Positions 36,930 to 48,570 of a stretch of 64,000 bases of DNA are shown in pieces. The notes under the pieces are model-generated. The model was not told where the DNA came from. It saw only the letters and a list, made by a program, of their open reading frames with translations, and searched no databases. A program made the position numbers and the translations under genes. Each line of letters begins with the position of its first letter. Position 1 is the stretch's first letter. This DNA is from Episyrphus balteatus (lineage: Eukaryota; Arthropoda; Insecta; Diptera; Syrphidae): positions 98,889,120 to 98,953,119 of the forward strand of contig NC_079136.1 of the NCBI RefSeq assembly GCF_945859705.1, given 5' to 3'.

Positions 36930-39411
36930 TTAAATTTTTAATTTTTCTACTTAACTACTGCAAAGTTGAATATTACGTTTTAGTAAAATGACTTCAACAT
37001 TTTCAGAAGAGTTTTCTTACACTTTAATACAAAATATGGAACCCTAACTCTTGTTCACCTTAGCTTAAAACATATCTTTCCATTCTATTTTGTAAAGCTT
37101 TTAGTCTTATATATTCATTTTTAATTTCTTTGAATCCTACATTAGATTCCCTTCACAATCAGAACCCTAATCAATATCTATTCATCCAATCAAAGTCCAC
37201 TATTGGATGCTAATTAAATCCTGTCTGCACAGAATAATTCGCATTCATTCCGGTAATCACATCCAATGTGGACACAACAGCCATGGCCACAGGACCAGAA
37301 ACTCTCTTTAATGCATTTACCTATTCCCCAGCCCTCCTTCTCCCCCGCAAGACTTAACCGCATGAAATTACTATATCCTGTGAGCAGTGGCATTAATCCA
37401 ATATGTACAGTACATCCAAATCCAAAGTAGATAGAGATATATACCTAAGAATATTCTATCTGACTCACTGAATCTCTGCCTTCAATGTGAAATACTCGAA
37501 GAGTATTCTTAAATGTGCACACATACGATGAATATGTTTATATGTATGTATAATAGAAGCTGCCTTACTCAAATTGTGTATATGCAAAATTTCCAACAAG
37601 TCCTTGATGGTTGCTATTTTTGTAAAACAAAAACAACAAACAAACAATAAACCAAAAAAAAAAAAAAATTAAAAAAAAACTAGAAAAAATATAAATAAAA
37701 GTTGGAATAAAAAGTGAAATCCTTTCTTTCAAGGAACTAAGCTAGGCGTAGCCATGGATTTTTTTTATTCGTATTTAAAGCTTATACATAGTTTCTTTTA
37801 TAATGTTTCTGGGGATCGGGCAAGAGGGGTTAAGCAAACAAGAAAATAAAAACAAGATAACACAACTTTGTTGCTGTTGCTGTTTGGATTTAGAAGGACA
37901 AAGTATAGTGGGGTAGAGTAATTTAAAAATTGGAAAAATATTTTAGATTGTATCTTATGCAACTATTGTAATACTTCATCATTTTAACTGTCTTATAAAA
38001 GTTATTTTAAGGAGACCTAAATACTTGGCAGCCAAAAAATTTTTAACTAAATTTTTTAACTAACTAATTTTAATTTAATTTAATTCGATCAATTTCATAC
38101 CAAGAATTCGATGATGAGAATTAAAATTTGAATACAAATATAAACGTAAATAAAAACGTAAATTCGACTTCTCTAAAATCACGCTCTTAAAAAATTTGAA
38201 ATAAGAAAATAGTCTTATCTAATATTTTTATGTGACCTTCATATTTTGTTTAAAAACATTTGTTTTTAATTATTTTCATTTAGGATTATAGTTTCGTATT
38301 TGGAGAGCCACTTCACATTAAAATAAGACTTAAGTTCTTGTCTTTGCCTCTAGAGGGCTTTAAGTTCAATTTAATGTAACGGTACGTAGCTTATAACCAG
38401 CGGCATAGCAATACGCTTACAACAAAACCACTTTTGTCAAATTACGAAAAAAAGTTAAGATGTTAAGATGGAAATAATGAACTTGGACTGAAATGTATGC
38501 ATACAAATACACACATACATATACAGATTATGTACTTCAGAACTGAGTTCAATACAAAAAAATAAAAACAACTTTACCTAATCAATTTCATTTTTTTTCT
38601 AATTTGGTCCAATTTTTTAAAAAATTATTCCACTATACGATTACGATGAGGAAAAATTCTATGGAGGTTCTCTGATTTACGAACCAACAGAACTATTATA
38701 GTAAGCGTAAGGTACGGTGCAAAAATCTGTGGCACGGAATTGATGCCCCGGAACGAATGGCAGTTTAATTTATCCAGAGGGTCATCTTGTGATGGCAATT
38801 AAGGCCGATGTGGCACACCCAACCGAGAAGCGGTGGTTTTTCTTAGTTAGTGCACATTTACCTGTTTATTTTCTTTATTTTTAATGTTTTTGCAATGACG
38901 ACGACGACGACGACTACCGCCACAGTATACCTAGTTGCTTTTATTTGCAGAGGGTTAAACGCGTTATAAAGGTGGAAGCAAAGAGAGCTCTCACACAGAG
39001 CACTAGTCCTTTTGCTATTTTTTTGTTCCTAAGTTGGTTAAAATAATTTGTTTTGAGGGCAATGTAAACAGCCATTTGAATGTTAAATACCACAACTCTG
39101 TAGCTTAGTTTGTTAAAAAGGGATACAAAACGTTAAGTACTCCGGGTTTTTTAAAAGAAAAAAAAAATATTATATAATCTTCAATAAACTCCTTTTGAAT
39201 AAGCTACGTATTTAAAATTATGGAAGAAAAAAAAACAGCAATTGAATAAAAAGTCCCATTAATGGTTTATGGATTCTATTCAAACTACGGTTTTATTTGT
39301 TCCGTGGAATAATCTTTATGGTACGAAGACAAACCATGACATTCGATATAAAATGCAGAGCTGGGTCACACATACTTGCTCATATTATACCTACCAGTTG
39401 CTTAAAAGAAA
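36930..39411. other. AT-rich DNA, small simple repeats only
   Basis: No gene is seen. The 37140-37370 stretch and the 38690-38840 stretch are less AT-rich and could be conserved non-coding DNA, but nothing in them is recognisable. A (GAC)n tract lies at about 38897-38914. At 39352-39381 the text GCAGAGCTGGGTCACACATA followed by CTTGCTC matches the terminal phrase of the repeat ending near 62465-62495 and the relic at 52790-52818, so one end of that repeat family lies here. Confidence 0.45.
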
Positions 39412-39564
39412 ACTACAGCCAGTGTTGCCGAAAGTACTCCCATAGGAGTATTGTGCTACTTTCAGCACCTCCGTACTCCCGTACTTCTCCTTTCACATTC
39501 GTACTCCTATTTTTTTTAATGACAAAATATTTTACACTTGTAGCAAAGTGTAAAAAAAAAGTAA

Positions 39565-40383
39565 AAAAAAAATTGTATCAAATCGGATGAGTTTCTCTCT
39601 AATTCGAATTTTTCTGACATTTATTTAAAAAATATTAACTCTGTATACGTTGGGGCTAAAGCCTGGTACGCTGTTCGCGCTAAATTTTAGCCGAGATAAA
39701 ATTCCCATACAAGTTATCGATAATTTGTATGGGATCCATTTTAGCTCAGATAAAATTTTTCAATAATCTGTATGGGAGCTAAAATTTAGCGCGAGCATCG
39801 TACCAGGCTTAAAGCTGAACTTTTTATTAAAACAAACAAAATTGAAATAAATGACATAATTGAGTTTAAAGGTGTTTGCCGAGAATATTATAAGACCCTG
39901 TGTGCTCAAATTTCACAGCGAATCGATTTTGATGACGAAATTCTGAACCATATTCAAGGCATTGACCCTTTAAATTTAGCAGAAAGTGCAACTTCAAAAA
40001 TTTCTTCCATTCCCGATTTGATTAACGAAAATGAAATTGAAAACCTCGACATGGAATGGCGAACACTACTTAGCCAAACTATGGTTTCGAATTCATTAGA
40101 AATAGAAGAATTTTGGTCAGAAATATTTTTTTTTTTAAATGCTCTTAATGAAACACTTTTCCCTCTGAAAAAGGATTTTGTTAGTGCTTTATTAAGTCTT
40201 CCGCACAGCAGCGCAGCGGCAGAACGAGTTTTTTCCCAACTCTTTATAATGGAAGATACAAAACGAAACAGATTGGAAGTAAATACAATAAATGCAATTA
40301 TGAGTTGCAAGGAATTGTTAAATAGAGTTGATTGCCACAAATGGAATCCTTCAAAACAACTTTTAAAAGCGTATAAAAAATAA
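39565..40383 (+). pseudogene. hAT transposase C-terminal fragment
   Basis: The frame resumes after a stop at 39562-39564, so the deletion junction is near here. It reads INSVYVGAKAELFIK across the nested MITE position, then EFKGVCREYYKTLC and DFDDEILNHIQGIDP, and ends with the classic hAT dimerisation block LLSLPHSSAAAERVFSQL (codons starting about 40189) followed by RNRLEVNTINAIMSC and a stop at 40381-40383. The LPHSSAAAERVFS signature is typical of the hAT family C-terminal dimerisation region. The MITE plus its duplication adds 153 bp, a multiple of three, but brings stops at 39688-39690 and 39787-39789. The N-terminal BED finger and most of the catalytic region are missing, so it is not functional. 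The remaining frame is clean, which points to recent decay. Confidence 0.92.
39660..39809. mobile_element. 150-bp MITE nested in the hAT transposase
   Basis: Ends AGCCTGGTACGCTG and, reverse-complemented, AGCCTGGTACGATG, with arms pairing for about 34 bp (GCGCTAAATTTTAGC). It is flanked by TAA on both sides (39657-39659, 39810-39812). Removing the insert and one TAA restores an uninterrupted transposase reading frame, which fixes the boundaries. The interior has further mirror pieces (CCCATACAA and TTGTATGGG). A TAA duplication fits the PIF/Harbinger group; that assignment is inferred. Confidence 0.88.
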
Positions 40384-40735
40384 TATTTGTTTTTTTCTTA
40401 TATCATTTTATACTTACCATATAATCAAAACACCTTGATTTTTGCAAAACCACTTCTATTTAATGCATTTAATACATATCTTGTGATTACAATATTACTA
40501 TAAATTAAGCTATTTACCATAAGACAGATATTTTATTACTTTTGTTATTTGAATTAATAATTTATTTATTTATGTTTTGTTTTTTATGTTTAACTTGATA
40601 TATATTTTTAAAAATAAAACTAAAAAAAAATTTCAAGACAAAAAAATGGCTGTACTCCTATTTTGTTCAAAATACTCCCCTTTTTTTCTGCCGTACTACC
40701 TTCTAATATTTCTCTCCGGCAACACTGACTACAGC

Positions 40736-40924
40736 TACGCATTCAAAAAACATTTAAGAAGAACAACCTTGTTGACGGTAATATTGAAGTCAGAACATGT
40801 GACAATCCTGTGAACGAACTATTAGCCACAGGGGTACTAAATGGAGGGATGAATAATACTTTTATGAGAAAGAATATAGATATATAAAAGAAATAAACAA
40901 CACCAATAAAAAATTTGATATGTG
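40736..40924. other. Unique DNA between the hAT element and the SINE-like sequence
   Basis: No feature is seen. It begins with the right-hand target duplication ACTACAGC continuing the pre-insertion sequence. Confidence 0.4.
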
Positions 40925-41110
40925 AAGTTATCCTTGGACGAATAGTTAGTGCGATGGACTATTGCGCCAGAGGTCTGAGTTCGATTCCTAGCCTCAACCA
41001 CCTAAAATAAAAAGATTTTTTTCAGGGGTACCAAAACTTGCGATGAATTGATAAAGCCCCCAATAGTATCATCGTCATGAAAAACTGCATCTCTCTCTAA
41101 CAGTTCTGAC
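40925..41110 (+). repeat. tRNA-derived SINE-like sequence
   Basis: GAATAGTTAGTGCGATGG at 40940-40957 resembles a Pol III A box, and AGTTCGATTCC at 40978-40988 matches the B-box consensus GGTTCGANTCC at 10 of 11 positions. The spacing of about 30 nt is right for a tRNA-type promoter. I cannot fold a proper acceptor stem or anticodon arm, and the homology continues past the tRNA length into TTCAGGGGTACCAAAACTTG and GAAAAACTGCATCTCTCTCT, so a tRNA-headed SINE or tRNA pseudogene is more likely than a working tRNA. No target duplication found. Confidence 0.5.
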
Positions 41111-41519
41111 TCGACGATAAATTCTTTAATTCTAGCAAATCAATTATAGGCATACAAGAATTTGTTTTATATAATTTTTGACAGGTATGTAAAAAAATTC
41201 TAGAATTTTTCAAAAAAAATGGTGTGTCTCTTTTAAGATAATATTAAAAAAAAACTCAAAACTACTTTGAAAGTATGACTTTATTTGCTAAATGCACACA
41301 AATCAGAATTAAAATTTAAAATGTATACCTTCAGCTCTTATGAGAGCTAGATTCTCAAGAATTTACAGAGACAAATTTCCATTTCTTTTAAACGTAAACA
41401 AATAAAATGTTAAAAGGTTTCACAAGAATACTTCTACAGGCAAAATGTTCGATTTTAATTTAAATTTTTAAGAAGAACCCCTTTAAAAAATTCCTGCTTA
41501 TTGTTTTAATCAATTTTCG

Positions 41520-43450
41520 TTTTTGTGAAAAATTGTGTAGCTTTACAGGTACAGAAAATAGGTAGGTATTTAAAAAAAAAAAATTGTTACACTCATGAAA
41601 ATTGGCAAAAAGTTTGCTTTTGGGATAAGAACCAAGGACAAAAAAAGTCTATAAAAAAAGGTGTGTGGAAGGCTGTTTTTTTCGCGGACAAGAGGGAGGG
41701 GGTGAAGGTCAAAAATATACTGAACAAAATTGTTAGTCGAATATCATCATATGACACATGTTTTCAAGGTAGTTTTTGATGTTGAATCTAATGACATAAA
41801 AATAAAGTCAATACGATTGCTCTTAGGGATGCAAACGATACATCGATGTTTTCAAAACATCGATGTTTTTGTTAAAAACATCGATGTATACATCGATGTT
41901 TCTTAAGCCGATACATCGCCGATACATCGACGTTAAATCTGCAAAACATCGACATCGTTCATTTTGTTACTCGTTTTTCTTTTTTTGCATAATAACAGAA
42001 CTTGAACTCTCAAACTCAATCTTTTTTGTCTAGTGTTCAAAGCTTCAAAGTTTTTTTTTTAATGTTTTCATTCAAAAGACTGTTTCTGTGTGTTCAGAAA
42101 TCAGAACGCGACCGTCAGAGGCGTACGTTGAGTTGCCGGGGCTCCGGGACAATATTAATTTTAAGGGGCCATTTCGACATTTTTTTAAAAAGGATATGTA
42201 TACGCCTTTCTCTTTTTTTGGGGGCCAAAGAAGTATTATTTGTTGGTCGCTTAGATTATTTTAGTAGCATTTTTTGAGGTCCCTGAGGTAATATTTTTTC
42301 TACTTTATTTATAATAACAGTTTCCTTCTCTGCATTGTCTCCAGTCAGGGCCCTAGCGTCAGTTGGGGCCTCGGGGCACCGCCCCGCTTGGCCCAATGGT
42401 GTGTACGCCTATGGCGACCATTATTGACATGCTTGTGAGTTACGTTCAGAGCTCTGAACGTTAAAAAAATTGATTCCATTTGATTAGAATTGATGGTATT
42501 TATATATAAATAAAAACGAAAATCGTATTAAGAAAATATGTTTCATTTTGTTGATAAATTTGTCTGTTTTGTGGTACCTAAAAATTGAATTCAACTTAGG
42601 TTTTTGGGTTTTAAATAGATAAGACATAAATATTTTGTTCTTTAGATACAGTAGAACGTATTTATGTCCAACAAAAATACATCGGGAAAACATCGATGTA
42701 TCGAAGATAGAACCGATGTTTTTTAACATCGATGTTGTAAACGATGTTGCATCCCTACTTGTAGAAAAAGTTTTGGTTGGTATAAGAATTAAGAATCTAT
42801 AAAAAGTACAAAATTATCTTGAGTGAAAGAGTGTTTTTTTTTCAAGAAATGATTAAATTCGGAATAAGTACCACAAAAATTGGGAAAAAATTGTTACACC
42901 AATGAAAATTGGTAAAAATGTTTCATTTATAACAGAAACCAAGAACCCAAAAAGTCTATACAAATATTTTAGGTTAAAGGGTATTTTCTTGGGAAAATAG
43001 GGAAAATCCACGATAAGTCCAATAAAATCAACGGTATAAACGGAACATGAATATGTTCTCTTTTTCATGGGGATTGCGAATAAAAGAAATCTATAAATTT
43101 TGTTCATGTGAAAGGGTGTTTTTTTTAGGTGTAGAGAAAATATGGGTATATTTGGAAAAGTGTGCAATACTAGAAAAGAACTAGTGGTACCCTATTGAAA
43201 TTCAGAAATTATGTTACTTTTGAGATAATAAGAAACGAGAATCTAAAGTGTCTATAAAAATTTAATGGTTAAAAGGATGTTTTTTTTAGTGAAAACAAAA
43301 ATGATGGATCACCCTAATGAAATTTGGTAAAAATGTTGAATTTGGGATAGAAAGCAAGAATAAAGAGTTTTTATAAAAAATTAGGTAAAAGGGTGTTTTT
43401 TTTCGAAGAGACAGTAAATCTGTAATTGGTCCAAAAAGCCAATGATTTTG
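41520..43450. repeat. Degenerate tandem array interrupted by a MITE
   Basis: The phrase GTTACACCAATGAAAATTGG - TTTGGGATAAGAACCAAG - AAAAGTCTATAAAAA - GGTAAAAGGGTGTTTTTTT recurs with heavy divergence at about 41586, 42775, 42892, 43055, 43188 and 43309. Unit length is about 120-170 bp. The array is split by the element at 41824-42757. Because each unit carries the same frame, minus-strand frames at 42853-43167 and 43286-43510 show a repeating K-x-PF...LF-F-L peptide pattern; this is a by-product, not a protein gene. The repeat family is not recognised. Confidence 0.6.
41824..42757. mobile_element. hAT-like MITE rich in ACATCGATGT palindromes
   Basis: Ends TAGGGATGCAAACGATAC and, reverse-complemented, TAGGGATGCAACATCGTT. 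The left subterminal 130 bp carries at least five ACATCGATGT or close variants (41840-41960) and the right 75 bp carries three (42680-42735). TAGGGATG-type ends are common in hAT elements, but the flanking 8-mers (ATTGCTCT and CTTGTAGA) do not match, so the duplication has decayed. A possible further insert is nested at about 42117-42415 (AGGCGTAC near 42118 paired with GTACGCCT near 42407). The open frame at 42002-42277 has no recognisable domain. Confidence 0.7.
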
Positions 43451-43496
43451 GGACCTAAAATTGTGAGAATATCTATTCATAATAGGAATCAATAAA

Positions 43497-43680
43497 GACA
43501 ACAATGTCAATTCAATTTTTCACCAAGAATGTCAAGCCACGAAATCTATACCAAACACATAGGTATCCTTTATTTTCAGTAGTAAGTAAGACAACAATGT
43601 CAATTCAATTTTTCACCAAGAATGTCAAGCCACGAAATCTATACAAATCACATAGGTATCCTTTATTTTCAGTAGTAAGT
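43497..43680 (+). repeat. 93-bp tandem duplication
   Basis: The sequence starting GACAACAATGTCAATTCAAT at 43497 starts again at 43590, giving two head-to-tail copies of 93 bp that differ only around CTATACCAAACAC versus CTATACAAATCAC. The unit ends TTTTCAGTAGTAAGT. It is recent, judging by the near identity. No coding content. Confidence 0.9.
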
Positions 43681-46190
43681 TGAGCTCGATCGTCGAACGA
43701 CATCTCCCTGTTTTTCCAAAATAATTAAATGCAACCCTGAATGACTACTAATCATGAATATTAATCAAGGGACAACCATAAACCATCTAAATATCCTTTA
43801 CCATCTCCTTTTAAGTCGCATAGTCAAAGTGAATTGTTGCACAAAAGAAATAAATAAACAAACAAAAAACTAGGCCAATCGATACGGATTCTCTCCTATT
43901 TTTGTTTTTCATCGCACTTCCTGAATCCTAAGTATCAAAACATCATCGTCAACGCTACCCACATTCAATTTTTGGTGTGGCTTCAATGTATCTATCTGTA
44001 TTGAGATATATACGTAAAATGTAGGTAGTATCAACAAACAATGGAATTGATACACATTGTTTTCTTGATTGTTGAGCAATCTAACATCAAATCAATAAAA
44101 TCAATATTCTTATGGGAAAATACATCAAACTTTCCTATAACGAGCCAGTAACGCAATGTCTTTTGGGGAAGAAATATTATACAACAAGTTATGCTGCTGT
44201 TATTTTTCGCATAACAATGGAGTACTACAAGCTGGTAGTAAAAGTTTGCAATCATACATATATGTATCTCAAGACTCATGAGTTCATTTCAATTAAGTGG
44301 GTAAAGCTTTGAGTATGGAGAGATTCAATTCAGTTTTGAAAAATTATTTTAATTTAAATAGTACTATTTTAATGAAAAGAAGAATTATTATAATTTGAAT
44401 AAGAAATTGCATTTTTTTCTCAAATAGCTTGGATGAATGTTTCCCTTACCACAAGAACGAATAATAAAAAGAGTTCACATAAATGTCTTGGCCTTGGATA
44501 AAATAATTTCTTTAACAAAATTAAATTTAAAAAAATGCTGATAAATTTTTTACGATTTAAGTTTTAAAATTTCTAAACTTTTTCTTAAAACATGTAAATT
44601 ACATATAAAAATTTTGTTTTAGTAGATTTAGCTTTAGATTAATTTAATTTTGAATACCCGTTTTACGAGTGGTATTTATTTGATGTGGTTTCTCTCAATA
44701 TTTTTGGTATTATTTTTTTATTTTTTCAAACGTTTTATTATTTTTTTTTTTTATAAAAAAAACTTAGGGCCAGCAGTGGTATTCATATTTCTATTGAATT
44801 CTAGTTTCTTTTGCTATTATATAAAAAAAAATCATCAAAAAAAAAAATTCGCATACGCCCGAGTGTACAATAAGTTCCTTTTTTTTTTTGGTTACGATTT
44901 TAAAGTATTTTTTATTGTATGTTTTGTAAGATACGACAAAGTAAAAAACAAAACAAAAGTCTGGGCCTCTTCTTAGCGTATATCATAGGGTAACTTGAAT
45001 ATGGAAACAATTTAATTCTAACGTTTTATTAACTGTAAATGGACAGGATTTTTTTTAATTTTATATACAAATATTTATTGTTCCGACAAATATTTCTGAT
45101 TTTATTCAATTACATTTTAAAATCTACGATGGACCATTTATTTTTTTTTCAATATTAGAAATTCATTTCGGAGAATAAATCTATAACAACTCATATGAAT
45201 AGATGATATTCAAAAGTAAAAAAAAATATGCATTACTTTTAAGGCGAATGTACCTATCTAATAAATATATACACATGGAGTTCAGAAGAAATATCCCCTA
45301 GTGTACTATGGGTTGGATGGTAAATTCGATCAATCGACGTCACTTTATATTTTTTTTTTTTTTTTTTTCAAACATCCTCTTGTTTCTCTCTAGGGGGAAA
45401 AAATTATTTGATTTCCTATTGAATTTCTTCGGATATCCGGTTGGCACCATTGATTGATTTTCAATGGATAATTTTGATTTTTTTCCCTCCGTTGTACTCT
45501 CTTTCTATCGTTCAGTGTTTATTCATGGAAACTTACATATTTTCTATGAAAAGAAGGATGTAAAAAAAAAACGTTCTATTTGAATGAAATTTAAAACATG
45601 TCCTAAATGAATAATCCAAGGTAAATATGATTTTTTTTTTTTGTTTAAGAAAAAAAAACTGATGTATTTAAATCTATGGAAATTGAAGTATTTAGTTTAA
45701 GGATTTTTGATGGATGAACATTTTAAGAGGATATGATTTTTTTGTTATAAGATGAATTGTTCTGGGTGTATAGAATGTTGAGAAAAAATAAAAAATAGTA
45801 TTTTTATTTCGAGAACATTGCGTACAAAGAATTAAATAACCAAAATATTAATGTTAAACGAAATATTCTGCGAGCGAAAGTGAAGAACACATTTGGTTTC
45901 TTTTTCGAAAATTTATTTGCAATAACCCTCTTTGACGTACTGAAGGAGAAGGTTCAATTTATGCTTAGAACTATGTACGGAAAACATGTCGAAGCGGAGT
46001 AGGATTCCGAAATATCATCACATCAAACACTCTGTTTCATAACCTTTAACAAGGAAATTTCATTGGAGATTTTCAAAACAACGTGCTCCCCACTAAATTG
46101 ATCATGTCGCGATCAGCATCATGAATTCTTGCAATATCATGGATATCCGGAAATTTCGACTTTCGAGTTAATCAACGTCACCATTGCTAG
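43681..46190. other. AT-rich DNA, no feature seen
   Basis: No gene or clear repeat. Poly(T) runs of up to about 20 bases lie near 45350. The frame at 44650-44976 is a low-complexity F/K frame and is rejected. Confidence 0.45.
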
Positions 46191-46195
46191 TATTA

Positions 46196-46540
46196 CGACG
46201 AGGTGGCAAAGGGCAAAAAAGCAACAGGGTGACAAAGCGAAAAGATGACAAGGTGCAGAGCGACAGGACGACAAGTCTACAGGGTGAAAGGGTGACAAAG
46301 TGGACAGACGACTGGGTTACACGGTGACCCTGGTGAGCACCAGGGTGACAATGTAACAAAGCGACTGAACAAGATGAGAGAATGACAGTGCGACATGGCA
46401 ACAAGTAGTGAGAAAGTGATTAGACTGCATGGCAACAAAAGGCGTAAGCTGGACAAAGCGAGAGCACTACAGGCTGACAAGATGACAGGGTTACAAAGCG
46501 ACATGGTGACAGAGTGTCAGGGCGACAGGACGACACACAG
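46196..46540 (+). repeat. GACA-type minisatellite, left array
   Basis: About 345 bp made of imperfect 8- to 9-base units of the form GACARGGYG and GACAAAGCG. The array is purine-rich on the plus strand and much less AT-rich than the flanks. Open frames on the minus strand (46168-46404 and 46277-46504) read as repeated C-x-L-x-V-T-L-S-P-C-type peptides purely because of the repeat. It is followed directly by the 33-mer CAGTGGTAAAAATG...GGTGGACATT (46538-46570) that returns in inverse at 48539-48571. Confidence 0.85.
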
Positions 46541-46577
46541 TGGTAAAAATGCTCCATCTAGGTGGACATTTGGTTGA

Positions 46578-48538
46578 AATTTGAAGGCAATTAAGAGACA
46601 AACTGGACTTTACACATTTATAAGGAATGATTGACAGCTATGAAACCACCCAATTTATTTCATTTGAGGCAGTTTCTCTAGCTTAACAGAGCAGTCTTTT
46701 CAAAGCAAAAGATGATTCCAGGACTTTGAAAATAATGCATATTTTTTTAAGATAACGTGTTTTAGGTCCGTTTGTTTTCAACCGAGTTTATTTTTTTTGA
46801 GAATTGTCAAGAGTTTTCAGCACTATATGTATATATGCAACACTTAAAGAATTTTTTGTAAACAATACCCAATAAACACTGGAGAACCATTTGATAGAAT
46901 TAAGCGTCTATACAATTTTTTAAAGTTCTGTAACTTTTTTTGCCCACCTTTGCCCACCTTCCGGTTTTCGTGGCCCGGACGAGTAATTCATATAGATTAC
47001 ACACCGGTAATATTTCAAGCCATACACAACCATAAGCGTGCTATATTGAAAATTTTCTTTGAAAATTTCATTTTTACAGAATGATTTAATTAATTAATAA
47101 TTAGTGACACAAGTAACGGCGCATGAGCTCAAATGGATTTAGGTTATTCAAAAATATTTAGTTTTGATTATAATTGAATCATTTATTTTCAAAACATGAT
47201 AAGTCCATGATTTCAAATTTTTCAGGAGAAGAAAAAAACGTTCTATTTTCTTTTGTTAAGTGTGGCTAAATGTATAAAAAATATATTTTGTAGAACTTTT
47301 ACCTAGCTACAGATTATCGTTTGGTATTTACTTTTTGGACCGATATATCGCGATAGTTCAAAAGATAAAAAATAAAAACGATTTTGGACTTATCATACTT
47401 TGAAAATAAACGCATGTGAATTTAGTTTTAAAATTAATATGAAAATTTTTTTAAAGCCGCAGACTATCAAACAATTGCATTTGGGAATAGAATATAATGT
47501 TTCGAGTAGTTATTTTACTTGAAAGACGCTTTCAACCTAAGATTTTGAGTCAATAGTCAGCTTCTTTATTTGTAGTCAATTACTCGTAAAAAAGTTGCTG
47601 TTTATTTTCAAATGATGATAAGTCCGGGAATTTTATCATGTTTTGACAATAAAAAAATTTTTCGCTTAGCTGTAAAATCGAATATAGACTGAGTAGATGG
47701 TTTATATTTTGAAGGCAGGTGTGGTTATACCCCAAGAACATATTCAGTTAAAAAAACGAATTTTGAAAAAAAGTGGACTTATCATGTTTTGAAAATAAAC
47801 GATTCAATTATTAAGACGAATTAGAAATACATAACTTTTGGTATATACCTAACTTTATTTTTCTCAAATCAATATTGTTTTCAAGCATTCAAAATGATTT
47901 CAAAAAGCACGATTTTGACTTCACTTCGACATTGAAAATAAAACTGCAGATTCGTCAATTTTTAGCCAATTTAATATTTTTTTATCTATTTAAGAAATAT
48001 AAGTACCTTCATATATACCTTTCAAACACCTATAGTCTTTAAGAATTTCAAAAATTATCTATTCTCACATTTTTTTGTCTTGTACATTTATTTGAAGCAT
48101 ATTCATATGAAGAACATTAATTTTATGGTCAAAGATAAAAATCGAAAGCCAGTTGGAGTTGGATTGAGTGCACAATAGGTGTCAGAAATCAATTAAAATT
48201 AAATAGAAAATGAAAATCCGATTAAAATAGATTTTTCGATCAATTTTGTTAATTTTTTTCGAAAACTATTCGAAACCATTTCAGCTGATATCGAAGCAGA
48301 AGTAAAGTAAATGAGTTTACTGATCGCAATAGTTTTTTTTTTATTAGTTATAACTTCGAAAATAAATAAAATCAATAAGATAATTTTCAAATACATGTTT
48401 CAATTCTATTTCGAGTAAAAGTGAAATGTAGAAACTAACTAATAATTATTATTAAAATCTGCAGAAAATAGTCCTCTACAGTTAATAAACATAACCACTT
48501 GAAGAAGATAATTTACAATATTAATGCAGTTTATGAGT
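46578..48538. repeat. Spacer between the two minisatellites, with GGACTTATCAT repeats
   Basis: No gene is seen. The phrase GGACTTATCATG-TTTTGAAAATAAACG occurs at about 47384 and 47773 on the plus strand and in reverse at about 47185 and 47600, so it recurs four times in alternating orientation. The outermost pair extends to TTGAATCATTTATTTTC near 47166 against GAAAATAAACGATTCAA near 47799, forming an inverted repeat about 640 bp apart. This may be an old DNA element; no family is recognised. A short direct repeat TTTGCCCACC occurs at about 46938-46960. Confidence 0.5.
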
Positions 48539-48570
48539 AATGTCCACCTAAAAAGTCCCTTTTTACCAGT

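Larger units (their letters stand above)
39420..40727 (+). mobile_element. Deleted hAT transposon with perfect 8-bp duplication
   Basis: Ends CAGTGTTGCCGAAAG and, reverse-complemented, CAGTGTTGCCGGAGA; flanked by a perfect 8-bp duplication ACTACAGC (39412-39419 and 40728-40735). CAGTGTTGCC ends with an 8-bp duplication are diagnostic of hAT. The 1308-bp element is too short for a complete transposase; only the C-terminal part remains (39565-40383), so the 5' coding region has been lost. The subterminal regions carry repeated TACTCC units (39436, 39470, 39478 and 39502 on the left; their equivalents at 40655 and 40672 on the right), likely transposase-binding repeats. A second MITE is nested at 39660-39809. 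The intact ends suggest it could have been mobilised in trans. Confidence 0.93.

Noticed and set aside
39954..40340. 128-residue minus-strand frame
   Set aside because: It is the shadow of the hAT transposase frame on the plus strand, which has a clear family signature.
46168..46504. Cys/Leu/Ser-rich minus-strand frames
   Set aside because: They are translations of the GACA minisatellite and exist because the unit lacks stops on that strand.
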